A DNA stretch of 64,000 nucleotides from Scilla litardierei (lineage: Eukaryota; Streptophyta; Magnoliopsida; Asparagales; Asparagaceae). The notes below the pieces were generated by a model. The model did no database searches. It had not been told where the DNA came from and saw only the letters and a program-made list of their open reading frames with translations. The stretch is taken from contig CM061135.1 in the NCBI GenBank assembly GCA_030789695.1, forward strand, positions 111,670,301 through 111,734,300, in the 5' to 3' direction. The translations under genes and the position numbers were made by a program. Below, piece after piece: positions 35,756 to 46,341 of the stretch. Position 1 is the stretch's first letter. The number at the start of each line of letters is the position of its first letter.

Positions 35756-36150
35756 GAAATTACTTAATTTCTTGGTTTTCTAAGAAACAGAATTCGGAGT
35801 CATTGTTCACGCCTGCAGCGGAATATATTGCCGCGGGTCTTGCATGTGCACAAGTTCTTTGGATGAGACACACTCTGAGTGACTATGGTGTCAATTGTGA
35901 TACTTGCCCTATCATGGTTGATAATCAAAGTGCTATTTGTCTTTCAAAGAATCAGGTACACCACTCCTGTACCAAACACATAGACGTGAGACACCATTTT
36001 ATAAATGATCATGTAGCTAAGAAGGACATCATCTTAGAGTACATTGAAACCCAAAAACAAATTGCTGATATCTTCACTAAACCTCTTAAAGAAGATTCAT
36101 TTGTGAGGTTGCGTGGAGAATTAAGAATTATGGGTGAATCTGAAATCTAG
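35710..36150 (+). pseudogene. Copia RNase H
   Basis: In a frame shifted from RT. It shows [22 protein letters not shown], the AAEYIAAG motif with catalytic Glu, DNQSAICLSKN with catalytic Asp, and the conserved end HIDVRHHFI ... QIADIFTKPL. It removes the RNA strand during copying. The domain is complete; only the link to RT is broken. Confidence 0.92.
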
Positions 36151-37123
36151 AAGCTCAATCTTTCATGTTATAACTCTTTTTTGAGCTCATATCATTTTGT
36201 TGCCTATCTTCATGTGCTTTATCATATTTATATGTTAAGAAAGGCAATTGTGATTTAATTGATTTCATGAGTTTTGATATTGTGGTAGTGATTTGTGTTT
36301 CAGTGGAGTTATTGTTTTTATACTGTTTTTACGTTATATTTGTGATTAAAGTATAGGTCCTAGGGTGAGTGTTCTTATTCTCTGGAATTCAATCTCACTG
36401 TGCACTTTTGGACCATGACAGACGACTGTCTTTCCTTCGACAGTCGACTGCCCTACTCTATCTCCTCAGTCTGAGAATTGGTATCTTTCGCACAGCCGAC
36501 TGATGACTGTTTTACAGTCGTCTGTTATTTTAACAGGCGACTGCATTTTAGTCATCAGGCGACTGTTCTCTCTGTCGAAATTTTTACAGTGCTCTCTGTC
36601 TTTTTGATGAACTGTATGGTTTCTCGGCCAGTCGACTAATACGTAACTTACAGTCAACTTTCCAATGGACAGGCGACTGCATGTTACTTGCCAGTCAACT
36701 GCCCATCTTTCTAAGCTTTATTGTTATCACTTCATCCAGTCGACTGAACTTTGTTCAGCAGTCGACTGTCTTCTGCTATGACGGTTCAAGTGATTTGATC
36801 TTAGCCACCAATTCATTGATCCAACGACCCAGATTCATTCCCCAACTTTTATATTCGAGAAAGCCCGATCATTTCCCCAATCTCTCTTATCCGATTCGAC
36901 CGTTTCGTATTCCCGCTCGATTTCTCTTCCAAAACCGTCGATCGTCTTCCCTTCGTGAGTCGATTTCGTGTTGTCGTTGCCGTTGATCTCCACCTCCCCG
37001 CTCGTCGATTGCTACGTCGTTGATTCCTCGCATCTCCTCTACTTGGTTTGCTTCTCTCTCTAGCCTTTCATTCGGTTCTTTGTCTTCCGATTTCTTTGCA
37101 TTGTTTTTCTTTCTCTCGATTCC
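36151..37123 (+). other. Non-coding stretch between copia pol and the extra ORF, with palindrome cluster
   Basis: About 260 AT-rich bases follow pol. Then 36413-36775 contain about 12 copies of a motif around CAGTCGACTG (variants CAGGCGACTG, CAGTCGTCTG, CAGTCAACTG). The segment 36780-37120 is CT-rich (TCTCTCTCTAGCC), like a leader before the ATG at 37124. No TATA box is evident. Confidence 0.6.
36413..36775 (+). repeat. Cluster of CAGTCGACTG-type palindromes, internal copy
   Basis: About a dozen 10-12 bp motifs are separated by 5-40 unrelated bases. Perfect palindromes include CAGTCGACTG near 36443, 36737 and 36760. The same motif fills 58484-59137 in this element's LTR. Confidence 0.8.
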
Positions 37124-38221
37124 ATGGCTCCCAAAACCAAGGGAAAAGAGAAGATTGTTGCTCCTAAACGTCCTAGGGCACCCAAGAAACTAATAGCCAA
37201 GAAGAATAAACCCTACCAAGCCCGAACCAAGCATGCCTAGTCACCCGTGCATTCTTCCTTGCAGGGTTACTCTCCTTCAGCTTCCTCTTTCGAGGCTCAT
37301 CCTTTGATCACTCGTCAGCGCAAGCCCACTTGTGTTCACATCAGTGAGCCTGCTGCTGAGGACCCCCATCAGTCCCGATTGCTTCGAGTTCTTCAGAAGA
37401 GCCTCTTGTCGTAACCACCCTCTGATCCCCTAGTTCCCGTTTGCCGAGACGATCTCTGCTTGGCAAAATTGCACTCTCTTCTAAGGATCAACCTTCTTAG
37501 GGAGCGGTACATTGCTTTCCCCGCCTTCACTGCTGAGAGGCTTTCTGACATTCTTTCTGCTACTCACCTAGCCGATCTTTTTCACTTCTCTCAGAGCGAG
37601 TCCCCCATAGCCTATCCATTTCTGGTGAAGTTCTTCTATGCGAACCGCGTTCGCAGTGAGTATATGTCTACCGGGATCCTCGATACTGTCGTTCAGGGAG
37701 CCCACATTCAGATCACTCCCTCGCTCTTAGGGACTATTCTTAGGATTCCCTCTGTTGGTTCCCTTCCCACTGATATTTGCATCTCCGATATTGACGACCT
37801 TGACCAGTCTGTCCTCCGGGATATGTTTCGAGAGGTACCTTTAGCTCTTGATTCGGGTGTCAGGTCATCTATGTTCTCTGCGAGAGGTTGGGATGTTCAC
37901 CTAGTGGTGAAGTCCAACATCCTGCCGAGGTATGGATCATCTGACAAGCCGTCTCAGGATATCCTGAAGTGTATGTATGCTCTGGCATGCCCGTGAACTG
38001 GGCCGGTGTCCTCCTTGATAGGATGGACAGGGTTGAGTTCACTACCTCCTCGTCTCACATTTCTTACGGTGGTATTCTGATTCGTGTCTTCCGTCATTTT
38101 GGTGTTGACTTGACTCATTACGAGCCCATGCCCATTGGTCCTCTCCTCGACGCATCTGCAAAGTCGAAATCTTCTTCAGCTCTGCAGACTACCTCGAAGA
38201 AGAGGAAATCCACTTCAGCTC
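37124..38221 (+). pseudogene. Extra 3' ORF of the copia element (plant transposon-protein-like), first part
   Basis: The ATG at 37124 starts a Lys-rich basic N-terminus (MAPKTKGKEKIVAPKRPRAP) that meets TAG at about 37239. The frame resumes and breaks again near 37412. From 37440 a globular region is open to 37996 (LLRERYIAFPAFTAERLSDI, PLVVKFFYANRV-like, GTILRIPSVG). It resembles the plant 'putative transposon protein' domain (Pfam Transposase_32 as I recall it). A one-base shift near 37975 leads into MPVNWAGVLLDRMDRVEF and a Ser/Lys-rich tail. The Athila-like array then interrupts it, and it continues at 56876. Its position after pol is where SIRE elements carry an 'envelope-like' ORF. I see no membrane segment or signal peptide, so I do not call it envelope. 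Confidence 0.6.
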
Positions 38222-40249
38222 TGACGTGCGATTATATTTCATATATTCACGCACGTTTTCTATTGTGTTTTTCCGTTATTTTCCGCCGACTCGTATCCGT
38301 TTTCTCGTATTTTCTTGTTTTCTTTCACTTTTCCGTGTTTTTGTATGTTTGCAGGATTTTACTGACGTTGGGGACATAAAACGACGATATCATGAGTCCC
38401 CGGAGCAACGGGAGGAGTCACACGCGATCCAGGGGGTCAAACGACCAAGATTGCCACTTTTCAACCCCCACCTGATCAGTTGGACACAGCCAACCGATCG
38501 GGTGATGCACGCGTGCACGACCCGAACTGAAGCTGGAGCGAAGTGCAAAGTCAACCGACCGGTTCACCGACCGGTTCATCCCAACAGAGTTCTCGGGAAT
38601 TTGGAGCTTAATTCCAACCGATCAGGTGATATCTCACCCGATTGGTTCATCTGAAGCTGAAGTTTCCCAAACGACGACCCAGTCACGCCACCCGTTCTCC
38701 TCAGCGACCGGTTGAAGCTCCCGAAGCCCGACGTCCAATGCAACAAGCAGCTCACCCGATCGGTTGAACCTTTTCTTCCGCTTTCGCACGCTGTTGATGC
38801 ACTCATTGAATATCTACTATCATTCTAGAGGGATTTTGGGTGATCTCTTATTTTTCTAGCGTCTGCATCGTCGTTAGCTTTCCAATGATAGGTTGCATGC
38901 CCAAATCCGATTTTTCTACATTTTTCTGGAATTTTCAGAGCGCAGCTGTGTGCTGAAATTGGCAGCAGTCTGAATTTTCATTTCACCCGATCGGGTGAGT
39001 TTCCACCCGACCGGGTGAGATCTTTTTCTACGTTTCTGTGCTCTCTGTATTTTCCACCCGATCGGGTGAACTTCCACTCGATCGGGTGGGCGGGTGAACT
39101 TCCACCCGATCGGGTGGGCCTGTTTTGACAGTTTTGCTGGGCTTTTGGACCCGAAAAGTGAGGGCTTTGAGGGGGGTTTATTAAGAGACGTTGGGGCATT
39201 TCTTGGGGAGATCTTCCACTATTTTTCAGCACCTTTTCCTCCCCTTTCTTGGGAGTTTTAGATTAGGTTAGATTAGGTTTTCTATTGTAATAAATCTTGT
39301 ATTGGATTGAAGATTCAAACTCAAGATAAGTATTTCTTCCTCCTACTTTCTATTGTTTTGTATTGTGTTTATTTTGCTTGATGGTGAATGTTTGTATGTC
39401 ATTTCTTTTGCTTGTTTTTGTGTTCTTCACCATTGAGTAGTGTTGATGAACCCTAATACGGGTTAGGGTAGGATTGATGCTTGAAAAACTACATTTGAAT
39501 TGATTGCATGGCATGTGTCCAATGAAATGTGTCAATGGGGATTTCTAGCAATCTGAGTCCAATTCGTATGGCAACACACTAGTTGTGTTGGGGATTGGGG
39601 TCCGGTGTCTTGTCCAGTCAAGACCCGCTTCGATGTATTGCTAGAAATCACATTCGACCTATTTGGCCATTAGGGTTACGCGGGGGTGTTTCATTGTCAT
39701 TGGCGGGAAAAAGACCGCCTCTGACCATCGGGCCAAGGGAGAATAAACTTGGCGGTTGACTCCCTAGCCACAGCTCACGCCCCTAGCGTAGACATTGAGT
39801 CCTCGCGTGTGGGAACGGCTTGGACGAAGTGTTGGGAGTTATCATTGTGGCCTTAATGCTCCCGGTTGCGGAAGGTGTTAATGGACATGGGAATGCCCAC
39901 CGTCCGGAACCGGGTAGGCCTAGCGTACTTGGCACCGACCGGAATATCGGGCCATGGACGTTACGTACCACCTTTTGGGGCAATGTCTCACCCTGGGTCA
40001 AGTCAAATGCCAAGTGTCATGAATGCTCTAGCCCGTGTTAGCGGGGATTCTTTTCGTGTTTTTTTCATTTCTTTCTTTTATTTCTACACTTCCACCCATA
40101 TCATCCACGTGGCTAGCACACAACCTAGGCGAGGCTAGTAGCCACTCAAGCCATCCACCTCCATGAGTTCGATAAACCCGCACCCTACACTAACCGTGCA
40201 CTTGCGGTAAAACGACACCGCGCCCAAACCGTAAACGGGGTGCCGGTCA
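38222..40249 (+). repeat. LTR 1 of Athila-like array
   Basis: 2028 bp. It contains a cluster of CGATCG-centred palindromes (38470-39120) and a likely polyadenylation signal, AATAAA (39289-39294), after a TTAGATTAGG tandem. It differs from LTRs 2-4 by lacking the GATGTTTCAACCGATCGG segment near 38765 and by one extra palindrome unit near 39085-39105. Confidence 0.93.
38470..39120 (+). repeat. Cluster of CACCCGATCGGGTG-type palindromes in LTR 1
   Basis: About 12 motifs centred on CGATCG or CGACCGG. Perfect palindromes CACCCGATCGGGTG occur near 38984 and 39056, and mixed forms CAACCGATCGGGTG also occur. Corresponding clusters lie at about 44330-44970, 49675-50310 and 55095-55740 in LTRs 2-4. 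Confidence 0.88.
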
Positions 40250-40255
40250 TGTTTT

Positions 40256-40273
40256 TGGCGCCGTTGCCGGGGA
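40256..40273 (+). other. Primer binding site, unit 1 (tRNA-Asp)
   Basis: TGGCGCCGTTGCCGGGGA is the exact complement of the 3' end of plant tRNA-Asp and is the site used by Athila elements. Unit 2 has the same sequence at 46123-46140. Unit 3 (51450-51467) has two C-to-T changes (GGCGTCG, TTGTCGG). Confidence 0.9.
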
Positions 40274-40472
40274 GGCGTTCGGTTTGATATTAGCTTAGCT
40301 TGGGTTCGTTAGACTACGCATAAAAACACAAAAAAAAAAATTTTAAAAAAAATATTCAATAACCAAGAAAATTTTCCCCCACTATTATATTATCCTTTTG
40401 TTATTCTCTTGTGCTATTGACGCTCCTCTCTAGTTTTCTTATTTTTGTTGTCCAGGTATCTTTGATATTACC

Positions 40473-41834
40473 TTGTGCAGATCAAATTTCGATGCTCAGA
40501 TGGGAGGATACGATCCTTATCCAGTTGTGGTTTGTGAGACTTGTGGGATGGTTGGGCACATGTATTATGATTGCCCATTTATGCTTGAGAGCCTCCCCCT
40601 ACACCAAGGCCATACATTTTCCCACAACCATTGCCCAAACACCTCCCATCCATTTCCTCAACCTTATATCCCTCCACCAACACAAGAAGAATCAAGCCTA
40701 GTGTCTCTCCTTGAAAGTGCCATGTTTAACCAAGGCCAATTCTTACAAAACTTGATGGCACCAATCACTGAGCCTACACCTAGGAGAGGGGATGAAGGAG
40801 AGGATATACCCACTTTCATGGTTGAGACCACCATCCCATCGGCCCCCATTGACAAATCTTATGCCGATACCCCATTTTTCCAACACTACCACTTGGATGA
40901 CGAAGCATTTTTTGATGATGATAGTGAGGATGGGGAGATTTCTCTAGGATCTATGGGAGAGACTTCTTGTCTTAATTTGGATACCCCACATGAGTCCTAT
41001 GAAAGCATCGAGGAGTTTACAGAGATTATGCATACCGGCGAGTAGGATGTACGTGAGGACGAGGACATCATGACCACAAACGAGGGGTCCGCTCTACATC
41101 CACCTCCACAGCCATCTCTGTCGCAGCTTCTTCCTTGGTCCGTGGTCAACCACGAGGATGTCATTCAGGACATCGGGCAGATGGTGGAGTATGAGCATAT
41201 CGTCGAGGAGGATGTGCATGAGGGCTTGGATACGATCGTCCACTTCATAGAGCCCGAGCCACATATACCTCTACCGTCACACTCCACTTCTTCTACGGCT
41301 GAGCATCTACTTGAGCATATTGCCCCTATTCAGGGATATTTTCATACTCACTCTCACTCCACATTTAAGTCTCGCTTTTCACGTCCTATTCCTTTAGACT
41401 TATATATTTTTGACACACCATATCTCTCGCAGGACACAGGATCGACTTCCCTTGAGGTATGCTACGATGTGTCACCACCTGGAGAGCAACTTCACATGGA
41501 GAGCGGGGATTTGATCGTCACTAGCACAGAGGATAGCATACCATTTCCAGGGAGTGTTCGCCACATTTCATATATTTTACCATCATTTATCGGCGACTAT
41601 CTCAGGGATACATTTATTTTGGGAAATAATTTCTTGCCATGGACTAATGCACCTCGTCCTTTGCAGGTCACAGGTGGACACCTACGAGGGATGCTTGGAG
41701 GTGCATTGCTTGGGTCCATTGGCACACGTGGCACAGCGCTTCTGGCGGAGCCACAGAAGGAGCAGTTAGAGCGGCTACCTGCCCCACTTCAGATCTTGGA
41801 TCCGCCTATGCTCAGGTGTATCATAATCAAGTAG
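40473..41834 (+). pseudogene. Athila-type gag C-terminal fragment, unit 1
   Basis: An open frame of about 450 codons broken by one TAG at 41043-41045 (GAG in the other units). A C-X2-C-X4-H-X4-C zinc knuckle, CETCGMVGHMYYDC, is at 40533-40574, followed by a Pro/His-rich segment, SLLESAMFNQGQFLQNLMAP, and acidic repeats (FFDDDSEDGEISLGS). The usual N-terminal gag domain and all of pol are missing. The first ATG after the primer site in this frame is about 40500 (MGGYDPYP). The sequence CAG|GTATCT...TTGTGCAG| just upstream could be splice sites. It could bind RNA, but no assembly domain is visible. Confidence 0.75.
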
Positions 41835-42315
41835 TGTAAAAATTTACAGCTTTCTAGTTTAGATTTGAATAATCTTGTCTCCTCTCATTAGCGAGGGAAG
41901 CGTATCTAGGATTTGCTTTTGCATCATAACAACCCATCATGTCGTGCCCTTCTATCACTTCTACCGCCCACACCCCACATCCTCTTCCGAGGAGAATGAA
42001 CACACTGTCTCTCCTGCATTCTGATTTCTTTCTTTTCCGATTTTCCCCCTAGCATATCTCTACATCCCCATTGATCATATCATTTTGCTAGCATTGTCAT
42101 GTTCAGCTTGGGGGAAATCGACTTTTGTGTGCATGTTTTCGTGTGTCGTTGTCGTGTGTTTGTGTCTTTGAGTCCTTCGTTGCATTTTTTATCTTTTATT
42201 CTGCAAGTTTATTTTTATTTATTTTCCAGTTTCGTTCGTGTATTTTTTGTGTTTTTCATTTTTGTGTCGGTGCGTAACTCCCCCCATTTTCATTGCCCTC
42301 CCGTATTCACTACTA

Positions 42316-42335
42316 TTGCATTGAGGACAATGCAA
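42316..42335 (+). other. Perfect hairpin before a polypurine-like motif, unit 1
   Basis: The stem TTGCATTG / CAATGCAA has a 4-base AGGA loop. Four bases later comes CAGCTTGGGGGAG. It is identical in unit 2 (48184-48203) and unit 3 (53524-53543). A similar 'GAGGACAATGC...TTGGGGG' motif is common in plant Athila elements as I recall. Confidence 0.8.
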
Positions 42336-42728
42336 GTTTCAGCTTGGGGGAGTCGCGCTTCGTGCGTCATTTGTCTCTTTTTCTTCGTTATTTGAGTCGT
42401 TTTTCTCCGTGTTTTTCTTTTTCTTTTTCTTTTCTTCTTTTTATCTCTTTCTCCTAGAGATGAACCCTATGATGAATTGCCACGAAAATCACACGCACAC
42501 CTTGCACGGCTTCGAAAATCACATTCACTAACCCTAGGATATCGAGTCCTCTTGCATTTCATGCATCACGGGTCCACTTAGCTTTTTGTGAGTCGTGCGT
42601 CGTGCCTAGCTGTTTGGTGTGCTTCTACTTTGTGATTTTACTCTATATACCTGTCCAGGAATGACCCCTAGATTATTATGCTTCGATTTGAATATGCGGT
42701 ATTTATTTCCCCTATCTGCTTCTGCATG

Positions 42729-42731
<3 letters not shown>

Positions 42732-42789
<58 letters not shown>
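42732..42789 (+). repeat. (TA)n microsatellite, left of MITE-like insertion
   Basis: About 28 TA units. Units 2 and 3 have only 14-16 bases of TA at the same place (near 48597 and 53938). A second TA run is at 43155-43187. Confidence 0.9.
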
Positions 42790-42791
<2 letters not shown>

Positions 42792-43151
42792 ATATTTCGC
42801 ACGGTGCGAAAATGTTTTTAGTTTTTTTTTGAAATTTTTTTTTTCAAAAATTCTTTTTTCCACCCTCATTATATGTTGTTATACCCCCCTCAAAAAATAA
42901 TGGTTGAGAAATAATGTCATTTGGCCTTCGATCAAGGCATTTCATCAAATTCGCACGTTTTGAGACCGTTAAATTTGTAACGGGTGGATGGGTGCTCTAA
43001 TGCCCAACGGGTTCACCCATTATTTTCCCTGGGGTATATATTTGTATGGATTAAACATCAAAAAAAGAAATTTTGAAAAAAAAAATTTCAAAAAAATAAA
43101 AAAAATGTTTTCGCACGGGCTTTCGCACCATTTTTTCGCAATGGAAGATTG

Positions 43152-43154
<3 letters not shown>
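42790..43154. mobile_element. MITE-like element inserted in the TA microsatellite of unit 1
   Basis: About 365 bp absent from units 2 and 3, with TA repeats on both sides. The ends are inverted repeats of about 60 bp: the left arm (about 42796-42855) has GTGCGAAAATGTTT, a T-run, GAAATTTTTTTTTTC; the right arm (about 43059-43119) is its complement. TTCGCAC/GTGCGAA motifs lie at both termini. There is no coding capacity. It resembles microsatellite-targeting MITEs such as rice Micron in behaviour; sequence kinship is not claimed. Confidence 0.65.
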
Positions 43155-43189
<35 letters not shown>

Positions 43190-44069
43190 TGTACTTCATT
43201 TCACATGTGTCGGGATTCCACAATTAAGGACTAGGATAACCCATTTAGCCCATGCTCTAATTAGCGAGTAGAGTTTTCTCTGCCCAAGTGTTTAGATTCC
43301 GATTTCTTTTTTGTTTTACTTGGTGCAAATCCCCTCGTCGTGTACCGTTCTCCCACTTGGGAGAGTAAACATGTGTATAGCCAAAAACCCAAAAATCCAA
43401 AAAAAGAGAAAAGAAAAGAAAAACCCAAAAAGAAAAGAAAAGAAAAATTTTGTATAGCCAAAAAGCCAAAAAAAATACAAATGCCCAAAACCCAAAAAAA
43501 AATTCCCGTGTGAATATTTTCCTACTTGCCGAGAATAAAGGGAAGGCGAGAATTTGCGCCGAGTGTTCTACTCCACACCTTCTCAACCTCCATCGTTTTC
43601 GAAAACAGTTGGCATAGGGACCTTCTAGCGATTATCTAGGCTATAGTGTGGTGATTTCCTTGTCCCTAGCTGTGGAATCCCCGATGCATGATACGCTTCT
43701 ATTCTTATATTCTTCTCATGCATGCTTGAGCTAATATTCACCGCAATTTCAAATTGAATCGATATTTGGGTCTTTCTTTGTGTATGTGTATAAGGAGCTT
43801 TATTGCATGATGTACATAGTGACACCGTCTGCTAGCACACGACCACACTCACTCGCGCTTCACTGCGTGGGCCCACGACACTTGTTTGGACTCACATTCC
43901 TTGGTTTAGTGTTGGGTTTTGTCGTATGCTTGCTTAGTGTGGCGTGTTTGATTTTGTTGGCCCTTACGGGCGATTTAGGATTTAGAGTTCTCTTCTTCTC
44001 TCTTTCTCTCTATTTTCTCCCTTCAAGCTCCTACTATCACTCGTCTTCCTAGAGGACGAGGAAGGGTTC

Positions 44070-44083
44070 AGCTTGGTGGATTT
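44070..44083 (+). other. Polypurine tract, unit 1 (mutated)
   Basis: AGCTTGGTGGATTT directly precedes LTR 2. Units 2 and 3 have AGCTTGGGGGATTT (49413-49426, 54838-54851). The G-to-T change interrupts the G-run in unit 1. Confidence 0.8.
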
Positions 44084-46116
44084 TGACGTGCGTTTATATT
44101 TCATATATTCACGCACGTTTTCTATTATGTTTTTCCGTTATTTTCCGCCGTCTCGTATCTGTTTTCTCGTATTTTCTTGTTTTCTTTCACTTTTCCGTGT
44201 TTTTGTATGTTTGCAGGATTTTACTGACGTTGGGGACATAAAACGATGATATCATGAGTCCCCGGAGCAACGGGAGGAGTCACGCGCGATCCAGGGGGTC
44301 AAACGACCAAGATTGCCACTTTTCAACCCCCACCCGATCGGTTGGACACAGCCAACCGATCGGGTGATGCACGCATGCACGACCTGGACTGAAGCTGGAG
44401 CGAAGTGCAAAGTCAACGACCGGTTTGCCGACTTGTTCATCCCAACAGAGTTCTCGGGAATTTGGAGCTTAATTCCAACTGATCGGGTGATATCTCACCC
44501 GATCGGTTCATCTGAAGCTGAAGTTTCCCAAACGACGACCCGGTCATGCCACCCGTTCTCCTCAGCGACCGGTTGAAGCTCCCGAAGCCCGACGGCCAAA
44601 GCAACAAGCGGCTCACCCGATCGGTTGATGTTTCAACCGATCGGGGGGCCTTTTCTTCCGCTTTCGCGTGCTGCTGATGCACTTATTGAAGATCTGCTAT
44701 CATTCCAGAGGGATTTTGGGTGATCTCTTATTTTTCTAGCGTCGGCATCGTCGTTAGCTTTCCAACGATAGGTCGCATGTCCAAATCCAATTTTTCTACA
44801 TTTCTCTGGAATTTTCGGAGCGCAGCTGTGTGCTGAAATTGGCAGCAGTCTGAATTTTCATTTCACCCGATCGGATGAGTTTCCACCCGACCGGGTGAGA
44901 TCTTTTTCTGCGTTTCTGTGCTCTCTGTTTATTCCACCCGATCGGGTGAACTTCCACCCGATCGGGTGGGCCTGTTTTGACAGTTTTGCTGGGCTTTTGG
45001 ACCCAAAAAGTGAGGGCTTTGAGGTGGGTTTATTAAGAGACGTTGGGGCATTTCTTGGGGAGATCTTCCACTATTTTTAAGCAACTTTTCCTCCCCTTTC
45101 TTGGGAGTTTTAGATTAGGTTAGATTAGGTTTTCTATTGTAATAAATCTTGTATTGGATTGAAGATTCAAACTCAAGATAAGTATTTCTTCCTCCTATTT
45201 TCTATTGTTTTGTATTGTGTTTATTTTGCTTGATGGTGAACGTTTGTATGTCATTTCTTTTGCTTGTTTTTGTGTTCTTCACCATTGAGTAGTTTTGATG
45301 AACCCTAATACGGGTTAGGGTAGGATTGATGCTTGAAAAACTACATTTGACTTGATTGCATGGCATGTGTTCGATGAAATGTGTCAATGGGGATTTCTAG
45401 TAATCTGAGTCCAATTCGTATGGCAACACACTAGTTGTGTTGGGGATTGGGGTCCGGTGTCTTGTCCAGTCAAGACCCGCTTCGATGTATTGCTAGAAAT
45501 CACATTCGACATATTTGGCCATTAGGGTTACGCGGGGGTGTTTCATTGTCATTGGCGGGAAAAAGACCGCCTCTGACCATCGGGCCAAGGGGGAATAAAC
45601 TTGGCGGTTGACTTCCTAGCCACAGCTCACGCCCCTAGCATAGACATTGAGTTCTCGCGTGTGGGAACGGCTTGGACGAAGTGTTGGGAGTTATCATTGT
45701 GGCCTTAATGCTCCCGGTTGCGATGCTCCCGGTTGCAGAAGGTGTTAATGGACATGGGAATGCCCACCGTCCGGAACCGGGTAGGCCTAGCGTACTTGGC
45801 ACCGACCGGAATATCGGGCCATGGACGTTACGTACCACCTTTTGGGGCAATGTCTCACCCTGGGTCAAGTCAAATGCCAAGTGTCATGAATGCTCTAGCC
45901 CGTGTTAGCGGGGATTCTTTTCGTGTCTTTTTCATTTCTTTCTTTTATTTCTACACTTCCACCCATATCATCCACGTGGCTAGCACACAACCTAGGCGAG
46001 GCTAGTAAACACTCAAGCCATCCACCTCCCTGAGTTCGATAAACCCGCACCCTACACTAACCGTGCACTTGCGGTAAAACGACACCGCGCCCAAACCGTA
46101 AACGGGGTGCCGGTCA
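44084..46116 (+). repeat. LTR 2 of Athila-like array (shared)
   Basis: 2033 bp. A private 12-bp duplication, GCGATGCTCCCGGTT, is near 45715-45735. It carries the palindrome GATGTTTCAACCGATCGG missing from LTR 1. A polypurine tract lies on its left and a primer site on its right. Confidence 0.93.
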
Positions 46117-46341
46117 AGTTTTTGGCGCCGTTGCCGGGGAGGCGTTCGGTTTGATATTAGCTTAGCTTGGGTTCGTTAGACTACGCATAAAAACACAAAA
46201 AAAAAAATTTTTTTTAAAAAATATTCAATAACCACGAAAATTTTCCCCCACTATTATATTATCCTTTTGTTATTCTCTTGTGCTATTGACGCTCCTCTCT
46301 AGTTTTCTTATTTTTGTTGTCCAGGTATTTTTGATATTACC

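Larger units (their letters stand above)
41835..44069. other. 3' non-coding part of unit 1
   Basis: It holds two extra polypurine-like motifs, CAGCTTGGGGGA (42104-42115 and 42340-42351), a hairpin (42316-42335), a TA microsatellite with a MITE-like insertion (42732-43187), and an A-rich block of CCAAAAA/GAAAAGAAAAG repeats (43378-43500). No coding region. Confidence 0.7.

Noticed and set aside
37124..38221. Host gene between copia pol and the Athila-like array
   Set aside because: It continues beyond the insertion at 56876 and ends before the copia purine tract and LTR, so it belongs to the copia element.
39783..40138. Overlapping frames conserved in all Athila-like LTRs (about 80-95 codons)
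   Set aside because: They lie inside LTR U5/R sequence, overlap on both strands and are shared only because the LTRs are copies.
42619..43227. Open frames containing long Tyr-Ile runs
   Set aside because: They are translations of the TA microsatellite.
43257..43586. Hydrophobic Phe-rich frames on the minus strand (also 48619-48929 and 54022-54354)
   Set aside because: They arise from the A-rich CCAAAAA/GAAAAGAAAAG block read backwards and are not membrane proteins.
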